NCBI GenBank assembly: GCA_036346225.1
Contig: JARFIW010001320.1
Span: 1,054,001-1,118,000 of the forward strand
Length of the DNA stretch: 64,000 nucleotides
Direction of reading: 5' to 3'
Origin: Platerodrilus igneus
Taxonomy: Eukaryota; Arthropoda; Insecta; Coleoptera; Lycidae
Shown: positions 1-12,076 of the stretch, one piece after another
How the letters are laid out: each line of letters begins with the position of its first letter
Numbering within the stretch: position 1 is the stretch's first letter
Notes under the pieces: generated by a model
Told to the model about the DNA's origin: nothing
What the model saw: the letters and a program-made list of their open reading frames with translations, nothing else
Database searches by the model: none
Program-made: the position numbers and the translations under genes

Positions 1-314
1 TAACCACTTTCACAGGCTACCCACTACCCTTCTTTGAGAACACCATAGCCATCCTCCCTGATACAGCGATACCATCAACCTACTCAGATATCCCTACAAC
101 TTATCGTAGATAACTCCCTTCTGACTTCAATAACAATCCTGATTCAAACCTGAACATCGATCTGCTAGACTCACTAGTTTTCTAACTAAACCTCCACAAA
201 GCTCCAGGTCCCAACCCCATAACGAACCTCATTCTTCAAAAAACCTGGCCCCTCATTAGAGAACCCACCCACGTCCTCTTTGAAAAATGCCTGTCTTCGG
301 GAACATACCCCGAC

Positions 315-722
315 ATGCTTAAATCTGCCTCCATAGCGCTCATCCTTAAACTAAACACACTTCCAGACGACCCAACATCCTACAGACCCATCACTTTATT
401 ACCTACGCTTGGCAAATTCCAGAAACAAATTATCCTCCTAAAATTAAAGTCCTGTATTGAGCAACATTCCCTTCTATCCCCAAATCTACATGCTTTTAGG
501 AAGGCACATAGCTTTGGACAAACAATGCAGTTCCTAATACTAGTACTATCTTCTCTCCACCAATACGTAATTGCCTTCCTTATTGACTTCCGCTCCGGCT
601 TTGAGCTCCTCTGGTGGTCAAACCTTCTCAACCAATTGAAACAAGCCAACTTCCAATCCAACATTCTCGTAATTATAAAATTCTTCTTATTCGACCGCTC
701 TGCTACTTTTACCACAAACTAG
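315..722 (+). pseudogene. Reverse transcriptase fragment of the Jockey-like LINE
   Basis: This 135-codon open stretch contains the RT fingers/palm start: a PDxxKSASIALILK-like block, then SYRPITLLPTLGK, an AFRKAHSFGQTMQ block matching the usual F-R-x-x-R/H-S-T-x-x-Q region, and AFLIDFRSGFELLWW, where a DFxxAFDxVWH motif is expected. Several conserved positions are altered (DFRSGFELLWW). The frame then breaks, so this is a dead copy. Confidence 0.7.
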
Positions 723-1950
723 CGCTCTGTCACAAAATCTGTATCTCAAATGTACCCATATGGCTCCAACCTCTCATACCCTCCGAAACATTACCAGCAA
801 CCCTCTATTTGACTTAGATATCCCGCAACGTGCCCACCTTTGCATATGCAGATTGTCTCGCCTTACTTATCCATGGCAATTCCCGCGCATCCCTAGAAAA
901 CACTGCCGTAGTCCTTATAAACGTCATAGACTACTGGTCCTCTCTCAATAAACAACGAAAACCAAAATGATGCTGCTCAAAAGCTATCTTAACCAACGCC
1001 GTAGCCCAAAAGTCCATATCCTAGACACCTCTTTATCCTTCTTGTCCTCAATTTCCTATCTAGGCCTCCACTTGGAAACAATATTGAAGACACACATAGC
1101 AAAGATTCGCACCAAAACAAACACAATCTTCAACAACCTACATCATGCTTTCCCGAGATCCGTAGAACTTTCTAAACCTACTCGTAGATTAATGGTCAAT
1201 CAAATCATCATTCTCAGCGACCGATATGCCGTAGGCATTTGATTCCTACTTACACAACCCTCATCTAGACGTTTACTCAACCTCATTCAACCATTCCTAC
1301 TGTACATTTCCAAAGCATACCAGATCTCATCCATAGACAATCCCTTCCAATCCACAGTCCAACGCCGTAATCTAAAATCCAAACGCTTTATAACCCTACA
1401 CGACTCCACATTGTAGTACGAGAACTATCCCACGCTACCCATCTCCGAGATCAAATTCCGTATCCAGAACCCCCTCCTTCACCCCTGATAGCACAATTGA
1501 CCCTCTCCTCTGCTGGCAGATACACATTCGATATCTTTCCTAGCATCATCGACATGCCAACTCACATCGTCTACTCCAGTAGAGCAATCAAACGATTTTT
1601 GACCGTCCATGGTAACTTTCGTGCCAAGTTTCACTTCTTCAACCTCATCCCCTCCCTAACCTGTCTCTGCGCGATCAATCCAATTTAGAAACTCCCATCC
1701 ACCTCATTTATTCCTGCCCCTAACTACCCTATTACAAGCAAATTTCAAAACTGCAATCAATTTTGACCCTTACTCCCAACTTTTAAACATCAATGTACTG
1801 GTTACAAACTTCTCCCAAGTACTCAACCTATACCTAAAAGAAATCCTCGTCATTAAACCACCAATCACCATCAACCAACCAACCTGTTGCTTTAACACAA
1901 AGGCACACACTCTCACCCATATACACACATGTACGCACGCACGCACACAC

Positions 1951-1994
1951 TAACGCGCGTACGTAGACGCGCGTACGTAGACGCGCGTACGTAC
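1951..1994. repeat. CG-rich 14-bp tandem repeat
   Basis: Three near-perfect copies of a 14-bp unit (ACGCGCGTACGTAG) follow a CACACA/GCACGC microsatellite at 1920-1950. The tract lies in the 3' UTR of the Jockey-like LINE and is the most CpG-dense spot of an otherwise AT-rich window. Confidence 0.85.
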
Positions 1995-2245
1995 ATATTT
2001 CCCCCTCCCCACAGACATAAATCACATACTAAAAGCTACCGACATCCCACAAACCACTACATTAGCTTTTCCCCCACCCACCCCAAATCATCTTGAAGAG
2101 CACAGTTATGACGGCGACCAAGGACGTGCAGTACCACCAGTACTTCAATTATTTATTTATTTCTGTAAATCATTACTTAAACTGTACAACTAGGATGGGC
2201 AAATTGCCTAGGTACAGTTAATAATAAATTGAATTGAGTTGAAAA

Positions 2246-2939
2246 AGAAAGTCATCGTTTTGTTGAATCAACTTGGTGGGGTGACAAAAATGCTAAACAA
2301 AATGAACAAGGGGAGATCTAAATTATGTAACGTAATCAACAAAGTTCCTTGCACTCCATTGTCCTTGGTGGAAACGTTCCTGGTGTGTGTTACCTGCGGC
2401 GCCAAGATTGTCAAAGAAGAAATCTGGTTGAGGGTACAAGAAATGCAATTTTTAGGGACATATTACAGCCCATATCTTTGTACGCGTAACAGTTCACGCA
2501 CAATCTCATGGCAGTTATTGGTTTTATGATGTAAAAATTTTGGATAACACTTTTTAAAGACCTCCATGCTGTTCTTTCTACTTGGTTTAACAGATCTTTA
2601 AATCATCTCCAACTAGGGTTCTTATTTGGGGGACCTACAAAACTTTCGCCCTTTATTTTACAATCACCTGCAGAAGAAAATCTTTTCTCCAAGTAAAAAA
2701 CCCAGTAGCATTTCTATCCATCGCTTTCTCAAAGTTTTTAAAAAGCCTTAACTTAACATGAAGGAGAGGTTAAGAATTATATCACAGTTAACCAGTAATG
2801 GATGCGAAACATTTTTTTGTTCAAGCGTGTGTAATTTTTCAGTCAGACATTCCTTCTTGGCATAATGATTTTTTATGTTCCCCGTTCAAACAAAAAAATA
2901 ACAAAATTTAGTATAGCCGAGCTGTAAACCTATTCGATT
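2246..2939. other. Intergenic stretch, no feature recognised
   Basis: AT-rich sequence between the 3' tail of the Jockey-like LINE and the 5' end of LINE copy 1. A 96-codon open stretch at 2239-2529 shows no recognisable domain. TATAGCCGAGC occurs at about 2913-2923, just before the LINE start. Confidence 0.5.
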
Positions 2940-3083
2940 TTTCGATAGCAGCTGACCCGAGCGGACATGCTTAGCAGAGCTTCGCTGTTTTTATATAAGG
3001 AGTTTTATAATTTCTTTCCTTTGTCGTATTGCTCATAAGCGCGTGATTTAATCGTATTGCACCATATTAATTTATTGAACACG

Positions 3084-3593
3084 AGTTAAAGTTCGGGCCT
3101 TTGGAGCTGGTTTTTTAAAAACACTTTGAAACTTTAACAACATTTTTAATAGTTAAAATTTGGATAACTTGTACATAATACTAAAATTAATTATTGTACA
3201 GGTGAGTAGCTCAAACAACGAAGTATGGAGTTTGGAGACTGACTGCCGGGCATTGAGCTCCCGGGCCTTTTATAATAACCTGCCCCTCACACGGCTGTGA
3301 GAACTTGCAGATCTCATGTCTGCATTTCTCTTTAATTGTACACTTTAATACAATGTAACAACTTAATTCTAAGTAATTGCGGTCTGTTGACCGCCTGTGA
3401 CCTGCCACCTGCAGTATCACTGCCCTCACGGATGCAAAGTTGCATGTCCGTTCACATGAACTGTCGATAACCTCTCTGGGTTATCCTTGTGTTACAATGT
3501 TGCATTGAACTTATACTTTTACTTAATAATTTCTAATAATTCCTATTAGATTCAATATATCAATTTATATATGTAATTGGGGGATACATAACT
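3084..3593 (-). repeat. 3' LTR of the gypsy element
   Basis: Direct repeat of 11566-12072 with no visible substitution and two indels (TT near 3363; one G in a G-run near 3580). Inverted termini AGTTA/TAACT. It is the 3' LTR because the coding runs on the minus strand. Confidence 0.95.
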
Positions 3594-3604
3594 CCTCCCA
3601 CCGT
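3594..3604 (-). promoter_or_regulatory. Polypurine tract
   Basis: On the minus strand the 11 bases just before the 3' LTR read GGTGGGAGG-like purine sequence, the expected primer site for plus-strand DNA synthesis. The position next to the LTR supports the call. Confidence 0.75.
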
Positions 3605-3783
3605 AAATGAAAAATTAAGGTTTTCTTAATTTTTAAATACATAAAATTCATTATTTAAATTCATTTAAAATTCATTGTTTCTAATGGTATGCTTATTGTT
3701 TCCTTTTTCTCTTTGTTTCCTTAAATCTAGAACTGTTTCTTCATTCTTATATCTAAGGTACATTTTGTATAATACATACATGA

Positions 3784-4620
3784 TTACAAAATTACTAAAA
3801 TGATCAATACAATTGTCCAAACACTTATATTATTATAATGTAACTTTGGCGTTTTGAGTTCACTTAATTGTTCTTTATAACTTTCCACTAATTTCACGGC
3901 GTGGTTGAGGTCGTCTAAGTCTAGATGCTCTAGCTTCATAGGTTTCTTTATTATTTCTTCGTCTTCTTGTTGTATTTTGAACTGTAGTTCCGGTAGGTTT
4001 GCAAGTTTCTTTGTTGCTATGGGATCTTGATAAACTCTGATTACTTCATCTTTCAATTTCACATAACAATCTTCTTTGAGGGTAATTAGTTTGCTTCCGA
4101 TTAATGCTTGGTTATTTTCATCTTGGTTGCAGTGGATGGTTGCTATTACTTCTGTTGGGAAGATTGCTATCCATTTGTTATCTGTAACTTTTTGAATTTT
4201 CATATTAGTTATTTGCACTTGTTTGGTTTCACAGTTTTCGTAGTGTTTGAGAATTTTAATAGTTGTACTTCACAAGGGCTGTCTTCTTAATGGTTGTTGT
4301 CTCATCGATTGACATAAATATTGGTTTGGTGTTACTTCAGTACATTTTTTGTTTGTATAACCATATCTCAGTTCATTTAGGGATAGGAATTTGGTTTTGG
4401 GTATGATTACTTGATATGTGCTAGTAACCTTTGTTGGAAAAGCAATTAAATGATAATAATGATAATTGTTACTTTCTACTATCTAGATTTCTAAAAAATA
4501 TTATTTCGTTATTCTTAATGTTGCTAAAATTTGTTGCGTTAAAGTAAGGTTGGATATTATTTGAGTAAATATTGTATTTTGTATACTGCTTAATTTATTT
4601 GGTAGTATACCGGGGTTGTT
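3784..4620 (-). pseudogene. Envelope-like protein remnant, C-terminal part
   Basis: A 144-codon open stretch (3784-4218) ends in a hydrophobic segment, TIVLIILVIL, fitting a C-terminal membrane anchor. Before it are an acidic/charged block and a heptad-like stretch (LDDLNHAVKLVESYKEQL) as in the stem of insect errantivirus envelope proteins. Further in-phase remnants extend to about 4620 in other frames. Only about 850 bp separate the integrase end from the LTR, less than an errantivirus env of roughly 1.4 kb needs, so the N-terminal half, including any receptor or cleavage region, appears deleted. The protein cannot be functional. Confidence 0.6.
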
Positions 4621-4636
4621 TTTATAATTTCTATTG

Positions 4637-7600
4637 TTACTTGGTTGTCCGTTCTACCTGGGTGGAGGTTGACGGTAAGGGTGATGACTGTCCATCTGAA
4701 ATTACAGGGTGTCTTAGGTTTTTCAAATGAATGTATTTAGTTATTTTACCGTTGTCTACTACTGCTATGTTTTTATCTGATATTTTCTTAATTTTAAATG
4801 GTCCTAAATTTCTGGGTGCTGTTTTATGTCGCTTGCTTTGAAAGTTTTTCTCATATACGGTTTGTCCTATTGAAAATTTATTTGAGTCGGTATTTTTGTT
4901 TCGGGTTGTGGTGATACGTTCCTTATCGTTCTCTAATTTATCTTTTACCTTGTCGTAAGTTATTTTTAGTTTTTGTTTGTGATCTTTCGCATATTGTTGA
5001 TATACTTCTTTATTGTAGTGTATGTCATAGGGATTTCGTGAATCTGAATGTCCTAATGTTAATTCTAAGGGTGTAAAATTTGTTGATGAGTGAATTGTGT
5101 TATTATAGGCGATTAGTGCGTATGACATTAAATTGGTTATATGTTCCTTTTTATAATTTATTCTTAATAATCGAATTTGTTCTAACAGGGTTAAATGTAA
5201 TCGTTCAATTAGTCCGTTTGATTCAGGGTGGTTTTCCGTTATGAAATGAATTTTTATTTTGTGGAGTTCTAAAGTGTTTTGTATTGTCTCGTTTTAAATT
5301 CGCTACCATTGTCTAAAGTTATTGATTCGGTGTTCCGTAAAATGTGAAATATTGTAAAATCCTTGGGTCACGTCAATGCTATTTTTGGATGTGATTGGTA
5401 TTGCTTGTCTTATTTTTGTGAATGCGTCTATAATTGTTAGATAGTTTTGCGCTTCTACTACTAGAGTATCGGCATGAAGTTTTGAAATGGTTTGTCGGGT
5501 GTTTTGGTTAACATTAAGGGTATCTTTGGGGTTTCCTATCGTATTTTGCTCTGTCACATAGTTCGCATTGGTTAATAAAATCTGTGGTCAAGTCCTTCAT
5601 GTCTTTAAAATAATAACGTCTTACAAGTTGTTTTATTGTTTCGTTAATTCCACGATGGTTGGTTTTTCCTTCGTGTTGATTTCTAATTACATCGTTTATT
5701 TCGTCAGGGTCGTCTAGTGTTATTAGTTTTCTAGTACATCTGATGAGTTCAGGTCCAGAGTTATTGAATAGTTTAATGTATAATTCTGAAAATCTTTGGT
5801 ATAAATGTTCGGTATTGAAATAAAAATAAAATCGTTTTTCTCGGGGTGTATTCTTTTAAAATTTTAATTATTTGTTCCTCATTATCATCTTTAGTTATTT
5901 GAATTTGGTATATCTTTTGTTATCTACTTTTGTATATTTTACTGGGTTGGGGTTATTTAAAACTTCGGTTATTATAAATTGGTTGGGTTTCATATCGATT
6001 GCTTCATTTAAAATTTTAATCGCGTTTTTGGTTCTTCGTTTTGTGTCGAATGTATTGTGTCGATCTCGTCTGGATCTTCCCTTATTTCTGCTTCGTCTAC
6101 GTTTCCTATAATGGATTCCGTTTCTAATGCATTGAGTTGGATTCGGCTTAAAGCATCTGCGTTGTTGTTATAAATTCCTTTTATATATAATTTCGTAATC
6201 ATACTCTTCGAGTCTGATTCTCCATCTTTGTAATTTTGAATTTGGTTCTTTCAGTTTGCATAACCATACTAGTGGTCTATGGTCAGTATATATGTAAAAT
6301 TTTCTTCCGTATAGGTAAGGTCTAAAATATTTTGTTGCCCAAATTATGGCTAATAACTCTTTTCTATAGTGCTATATTTTTGTTCGGTTTCATTTAGGGT
6401 TCTGGATGCGTAGCTGATAGGTTTATCGCTACCTACTTTTCCTTGGCTCAATACTGCGCCTAATGCTACATTCGATGCGTCTGTCGTCAGTATAAATGGT
6501 TTTGTAAAGTCTGGGTATTCTAATACAGGGTGATTCGTTAATATGTTTTAATTTTGTCTACGGCTTTAATAAATTCCGGGGTGTGTTCAATTTTGTTTCC
6601 CTTTTTTAAACAATTTGTCAGGGGTTTGGTTATCTGAGCGTAACCTTTAATGAATTTGCGGTAGTAACCACTAAGTCCTAGAAATCCTTTAATTTCTTTG
6701 TTTGTTTTTGGCAATGGGTAATTTAGAACTGCATTTGTTTTGTCTGGATTTGGCATTACTCCTTGGGGTGTTATTACATGTCCTAAAATGATACTTCTTT
6801 TGTAAAATTCACTTTTGTCTAATTGTACTTTAAAATGTGCTTGTCTAAGTCTTTCAAATACTTCTTTCAATCTTTCTATGTGTTCTACCAATGATGTGGA
6901 ATAAACTATGATGTCGTCAAGGTATACAAGGCATTTTCATTGTGTATTCCTCGTAATATATTGTCCATGACTCTCTGGAAAGTAGCGGGTGCGTTCTTTA
7001 GTCCAAATGGCATTCGTTTGTATTCGTAATGTCCTCTAGGTGTGCTGAAGGCTGTTTTGATATGTCTTTTCTTCCATCTCTACCTGATGGTATCCTGATG
7101 CTAGGTCTAATGTTGTAAAATATTGGCATTTGCCTAATTTGTCTAAAATTTCGGTTATATTTGGTAGTGGATATTTGTCATCTACCGTTTTTTCATTTAA
7201 CTTTCTATAATCTATTACCATTCTGTACTTTCTCTTTCCGGTTGCGTCTAATTTCTTAGGTACTATTAACACGGGGCTGCTCCATGGTGAGTTGGAGTGC
7301 TGGATTATGTCTTGGTCTAATAAGTCTGCTACTTGTCTGTCAGCTTCTTCTTGGCTTGCATGAGGTAGTCTATATGCTTTTGTAAAGATTGGTTTATTGT
7401 CTGTTAACTCGATATTATGTTTTACTGTGTTGGTGAATGTTAATGGTATTCCTTCACAGTGGAATATGTCTCGGTATTCAAAACATAAGTTTTTAATTGC
7501 TCTTTCTTCTTCCTGATTGATATCGGTATTAAAGCGGATGTTAGTTAAATTTTCTCTTAACATTTCGTCATGTTCCATTGGGTTGTAATCGTTTTCTAAA

Positions 7601-8200
7601 CTTTCGTCTATTTCCATTTTGTTAAAATTTAGTTCTTCTACGTTAATTGGGTCTGTCAGTGATACTTCTACGGGATAGTCGTTTGAATTTAATATTGTTG
7701 TGGTTGCAAAATTATCTTCTATTTGAACTAAGGCAGTTGGGGTTTCTACTCCTTGTTGAAATGTCATATGATTTATTATTCCTAAATTTTTGTTAGATTT
7801 TACTGGGATTTTTATTTTTCTTTCCGTTCGGGGTTCTATAGTGTATTTTTGTTCAACTTGTGTGTTTTGAAATTTAATTGGGATTTTTCCGTATTTTGTC
7901 CTTAATAAGCGATTTTTAATGTCAATGTTGGCTCCTAATTTTCTTAGAAGGTCCATTCCGATTAATCCGTCATATTTGTCGTTAAATTCGAATACACAAA
8001 ATTTATGTTTCATTTTAACATTAAATGTTCTCGGTAAGGGTATATTTGCTACGAATTGGTGTAGTGTTGTTTGATGAGCTGTTTTGATTTTAAATGGTTC
8101 TCTTTCTACATAATCTAAATAAGTGTTTTTGTACGGTTCTGGGGCTAATTAATGTTTTAGATGATCCGGTGTCAATTAATAGTTTGAATTTGGCGTGGGG
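4637..8200 (-). pseudogene. pol: gypsy pol (protease, RT, RNase H, integrase), broken
   Basis: In order on the minus strand: protease active site DTGSS at about 8163-8177 and GLIGMDLLRKLGA (end of protease); RT with MVIDYRKLNEKT, TTLDLASGYHQ and YLDD near 6920; HFKVQLDKSEF and LGLSGYYRKFI in the RT connection; NNADALSR at the RNase H end (about 6130-6170); integrase core with TIIDAFTK (about 5440) and AYNNTIHSSTNFTPLEL; C-terminal GPFKIKKI. Frames shift near a GGGG run at 8141-8144, near 7036, in the RT around 6900 and again in RNase H and IN. The order PR-RT-RH-IN identifies Ty3/gypsy. Confidence 0.92.
7036..8013 (-). pseudogene. Protease end plus RT N-terminal half of gypsy pol
   Basis: The longest intact piece of this pol (325 codons). 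It begins in the protease after the DTGSS site, crosses the acidic linker and holds RT motifs up to [11 protein letters not shown]. The next part of the RT lies in another frame. The apparent start Met is internal to the polyprotein and is not a real start. Confidence 0.88.
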
Positions 8201-8499
8201 TATTTCTATGTATGGTAATACTAAGTGATTTATGTTATTTAAGTTTATTAAGTTTGGTTGTCTATGAACGGGTCCATTTGAAAATTTGAGTTCGAGTTTT
8301 CTTCATCATACTCCTCGTAAGTTTCGTATTGTTCGTCACGTTCATAAGTTTCTGCATGGTTTGTTTCATTGTTCGTATGGTGTCTCAATGTCATTATTCT
8401 GGTCAGTGTCAAATTTTTCTATTTCTTGATGAAATAATTCTTCCGATGTAAAATTACGTTTCTGATGAGGGTTTGGTCGGATATGTGTTATTTTGTGTT

Positions 8500-9431
8500 T
8501 TGTCTGGTGTTACCAGATGAGGTGTCCATTGGTGTTGGTTTGTAATAATTGTTAGGGTTGTTATGAGTATTAGTCATTGGTGTATTTCTATTAGGGTTTG
8601 CGTTGAATGCTGGTCTTTGTTGGTTTAGGTTTTGATTGAATCTCGGTTGGAATGCGGGTTTCGTAAAAGTTGGGTTGAATGTTGGTCTTGAAAAATTTTT
8701 AAATTGATTATTAAAATTGGTATTGTTAAAACTTGGGTTGTTACTTCGCGGTTGATTTGTTTGTGTGTTAAAGGGTGTGAATTTTGTTGAGGGATTGTTT
8801 GTCTTGTAGCTTGTATAGTTTTGTTGGTGAATAACTTTTATTTGCGTTGGGGTTGTATAGTCTGTTGCGGTAATACATTACATTTTCTTCTTCTATTACT
8901 AGGCTCATAGCTTCTTCTAGATTTTGGGGTCGTTGGAATCTGATTTTATCCGATAGTCGTTCTGGTAAAGCGTTTATATATGTGTCTAGTGCCATTTCGT
9001 CATACATTTTGTTTTTAAATGTCTAACGTTTTGATCGGGTTCTTCGATTTTTAATTTTGTTAAAATTAAACTTCTCACGTCTTGGCATTTCATTCCGAAT
9101 TGGTAAGGGATTGATTGTGTTCCATTCTAAGGTTTATTAGGTCTCGTACCAGGCATTTTATATTACGTTGGTCTCCAAAATATGCAATTAGTAGCTGTTT
9201 AAACTGGTCCCATTCCGATAAGTCGTCCCTACTGGCGATTAAGGTTAGTGCCCTTCCGGCTAGTTTACTTATTACTAAGCGTATAAGCAATGAATTTCTT
9301 GCGTCATCTCCGGGTTTGTAAAAGGTTTTTAGGAACATTTCGGCTGCTCCAATGAAATTTGAGAGATGGGCTTCCGTGCCATCAAATGTCTGAATTGTCT
9401 CCAAATAGAGACGTAAGTCTGTGTTACTCAT
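8500..9431 (-). pseudogene. gag: gypsy gag, broken
   Basis: Gag starts with MSNTDLRLYLETIQTFDG at 9431 and carries a matrix/capsid-like region (FIGAAEMFLKTFY; LIRLVISKLAGRAL). The frame breaks near 9090 and resumes at 9007 with DTYINALPERL and IRFQRPQNLEEAM, typical late-capsid motifs. The C-terminal tail (about 8500-8765) is rich in N, P, F and R with no CCHC knuckle, as in 17.6/297-type Gag. A second gag start of the same type is at 46731 on the plus strand. Confidence 0.88.
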
Positions 9432-9466
9432 GTTGGTTAAGGGTTGTTTTCGATTTTGGAAAATTT

Positions 9467-9990
9467 AAAAAATTTTTTTTTTTTTTTTTTGAATTAAGCT
9501 TTATTTCGCTATTTGTATTGTTACTTTTGCTTCGGATTTACTAATTTTCCGTTTGGGTTGTGAAATTTCAAATTTTGTAGAAATTGGGGTTGGTTCTGTT
9601 ATTTGTAGCGTTTATTATGCTTTGGATGTATTAATTTTTCTTTTGGATTAAGTAATTTTGAATTATGACGTTATTTTTGCTTTGGTTTTTTAAATTTTCC
9701 TTTTTAGATTGAATAACTTAGAATTTTGTAAAAATTGATGTTGATTTAGCTATTTGAAACGTTAACTTTGGTTTTGGTGTGTTAATTTTTCAATTAGATT
9801 AGGTAAATAAAATTTTGGTAAAGGTTGAGGTTTATTTTGTTATTTTTCGGCGTTATTTTTGATTTGAATTTGTTAATTTTCAGTTTGGATTGGGTGGATA
9901 AAATTTTGGTAAAAATTTGAGATTAATTTCGTACTTGTAGTATTGGATTTATTAATTTTAAGTTTATATTGCGTCGAGTTATTTTTAAAA
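9467..9990. repeat. About 90-bp tandem repeat in the gypsy 5' leader
   Basis: Roughly six diverged units of about 60-92 bp begin near 9530, 9618, 9680, 9772, 9862 and 9945. Each opens with a TTTGGxTTxxTTAATTTT-like block. A poly-T run precedes them at 9467-9493. The array lies between gag and the PBS, in the untranslated leader of the element. Confidence 0.7.
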
Positions 9991-11548
9991 TCGTAGTCGT
10001 TGTTTATTTATATTTAATTACACAATGCGGTGATGTATTCACGAGATTTGTATTCAATAATGTTGAATTTATTTACCGTAGTCTTGGATTAATTGTTTTT
10101 ATGCAGCTTTTAGTTCGTCTTGAGTTTTGCTTCTTAAGGAATCTTAAATGGATGGGTTTAGTCTCGTTTAGCTTTGTTTTGGTTAAATTCTGTTAATTAA
10201 TACTCTTTCCGTGGGTTTTACTGAGTTGCGTAAACGTACAGTTCGTCTGTCTTGTGTTCTACTTATAACTTAAGGTTGATTACTCCTGTACTTCATGGTT
10301 GAAATTGAATACTTTGTTGAGGTAATTGCACTTACAGGTGTTAGTTTATGGAATTAGATAATTGACTTTCCGTACTCGCTAATGTAAAGTGTTACGTCTG
10401 TTTTATTTTTAGATCTCTTGGTATTATAATGCTTTTGGTAATTGAACTCTTCGTTATGTGCGTTTTCAGGTTTACAATTATGAGCGTTTTGCGTTATTCT
10501 ATTTTCGTATTGAAATAATGCACTTTATAATGCTGGTTACTTAGTTGAAAAACGTTTAGATTTTATTGCAATTGTACACGCTTTTATGGATTGTAGGTAT
10601 TACTGTAGAAACTGCGTCGATTTTATTATCCCGTGTATGATGCAAATTGAAATTATACTGAAAGTTGAAAGTTATTTCTTTAGTACTGTGCAAGGATTCT
10701 GAAAGCGATTTTAATAATGATATTGCGTTGTTAAGCTGAAAGTTGAAAGTTATTGCACTTCTCTGATGTTCTAAGTGTATAAAAGATGCGAGCTTTGTTT
10801 TCTTAGGTGGTTTTAAGTTACCGTATTTTTAGTTAATGCAGAATGTTCTTGTGATTTATTCAGTATTATAGAGGTCAATGGTTTAATTAAACGTTCTGTA
10901 CTGCTTGTTCGAATTAGCTTTGAAATTAATTTCGCGTTAGTTTACCGGTTTATAGCCTGGTTTGAATCGCGGTAATTGATGTTTCTTATTTTGGTGTTTG
11001 TGAATGTGCGCCTGTTTATTTTTGGATTATTTTGAGTTTGTTCTATTAATTATGGTAAGGATCTCTTAATATTAATTCTCATTTACTTTTAAAAAGAAAA
11101 TCTCTTTTTAAATTCAATTCTTATTTGCTTTTTTAAAGAAAAAAATATCTCTTTGTAAATAATCAAGTCTCATTTGCTTTTTAACATTCAAGTTTCATAA
11201 AATGTTATACAGTCTCGTTTTGAAAATAATTCACTTTGAACTATTTTCAAAAATATTCATAATATAAAATACATAAAACGATAGTAATCAATAGTTATAA
11301 TACTAGCATATATCAATTTGGTTTTTTGGTTTGAAATAAAAAAAAAGGTTATGGAAATGAACTTACATTAGTTTCATCTGTTTCTTTGGTGGGTTCGATC
11401 GATTCTGTATCTTGTCCACCTTGGTTTGTTGCTGGATTTAGACGATGCTTGTTCTTCCTCCAACTTGGTTTGGGTTCTGCCAAAATTTCGAATAAAAATT
11501 CTTGGTCACCAATCTTCCGATTTTTGGATTTTCAGTGCCCTTTTGACA

Positions 11549-11566
11549 TCCGTTACGACTGCGCCA
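11549..11566 (-). promoter_or_regulatory. Primer-binding site, tRNA-Ser type
   Basis: On the minus strand the LTR end is followed directly by TGGCGCAGTCG, complementary to the 3' end of insect tRNA-Ser with its CCA. The 17.6/297 group of gypsy elements is known to use tRNA-Ser. The match weakens after 11 bases. Confidence 0.85.
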
Positions 11567-12072
11567 GTTAAAGTTCGGGCCTTTGGAGCTGGTTTTTTAA
11601 AAACACTTTGAAACTTTAACAACATTTTTAATAGTTAAAATTTGGATAACTTGTACATAATACTAAAATTAATTATTGTACAGGTGAGTAGCTCAAACAA
11701 CGAAGTATGGAGTTTGGAGACTGACTGCCGGGCATTGAGCTCCCGGGCCTTTTATAATAACCTGCCCCTCACACGGCTGTGAGAACTTGCAGATCTCATG
11801 TCTGCATTTCTCTTTAATTGTACACTTTAATACAATGTAACAACAATTCTAAGTAATTGCGGTCTGTTGACCGCCTGTGACCTGCCACCTGCAGTATCAC
11901 TGCCCTCACGGATGCAAAGTTGCATGTCCGTTCACATGAACTGTCGATAACCTCTCTGGGTTATCCTTGTGTTACAATGTTGCATTGAACTTATACTTTT
12001 ACTTAATAATTTCTAATAATTCCTATTAGATTCAATATATCAATTTATATATGTAATTGGGGATACATAACT
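11566..12072 (-). repeat. 5' LTR of the gypsy element
   Basis: Near-identical to 3084-3593. It is 507 bp long, ends AGTTA/TAACT, and is followed by the target duplicate CACG at 12073-12076. Confidence 0.95.
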
Positions 12073-12076
12073 CACG

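Larger units (their letters stand above)
1..2245 (+). mobile_element. Degenerate Jockey/CR1-like non-LTR retrotransposon, 3' part
   Basis: Broken reverse-transcriptase coding runs along the plus strand. Around 190-320 a KAPGP motif is followed by LSSGxYPD. An open stretch at 315-722 holds the RT core motif SYRPITLLPTLGK, and 967-1242 holds the thumb-type motif YLGLHLE. No single frame survives. The 3' end is an AT-rich tail with TTGAATTGAGTTGAA repeats at about 2228-2245, as in Jockey-type LINE tails. The 5' end lies outside the window. Jockey rather than CR1 is a guess from the motifs and the tail. Confidence 0.75.
3084..12072 (-). mobile_element. Errantivirus-like Ty3/gypsy retrotransposon of the 17.6/297 type, full length
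   Basis: Two 507-510-bp LTRs flank gag, pol and an env remnant, all on the minus strand. The LTR termini are AGTTA...TAACT. A 4-bp target duplication CACG lies at 3080-3083 and 12073-12076. The PBS next to the right LTR matches tRNA-Ser, and a purine-rich tract abuts the left LTR. Gag, PR, RT, RNase H, IN and an env C-terminus appear in canonical order, but the reading frames are broken by several small indels. It sits inside the 5' UTR of LINE copy 1. The LTRs differ only by a 2-bp and a 1-bp indel, which indicates a recent insertion. Confidence 0.93.

Noticed and set aside
1834..2025. ORF over the CG-rich tandem repeat
   Set aside because: Low-complexity translation of a microsatellite.
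7036..8013. Treating the 325-codon open stretch as an independent gene
   Set aside because: It is an internal part of gypsy pol starting inside the protease.
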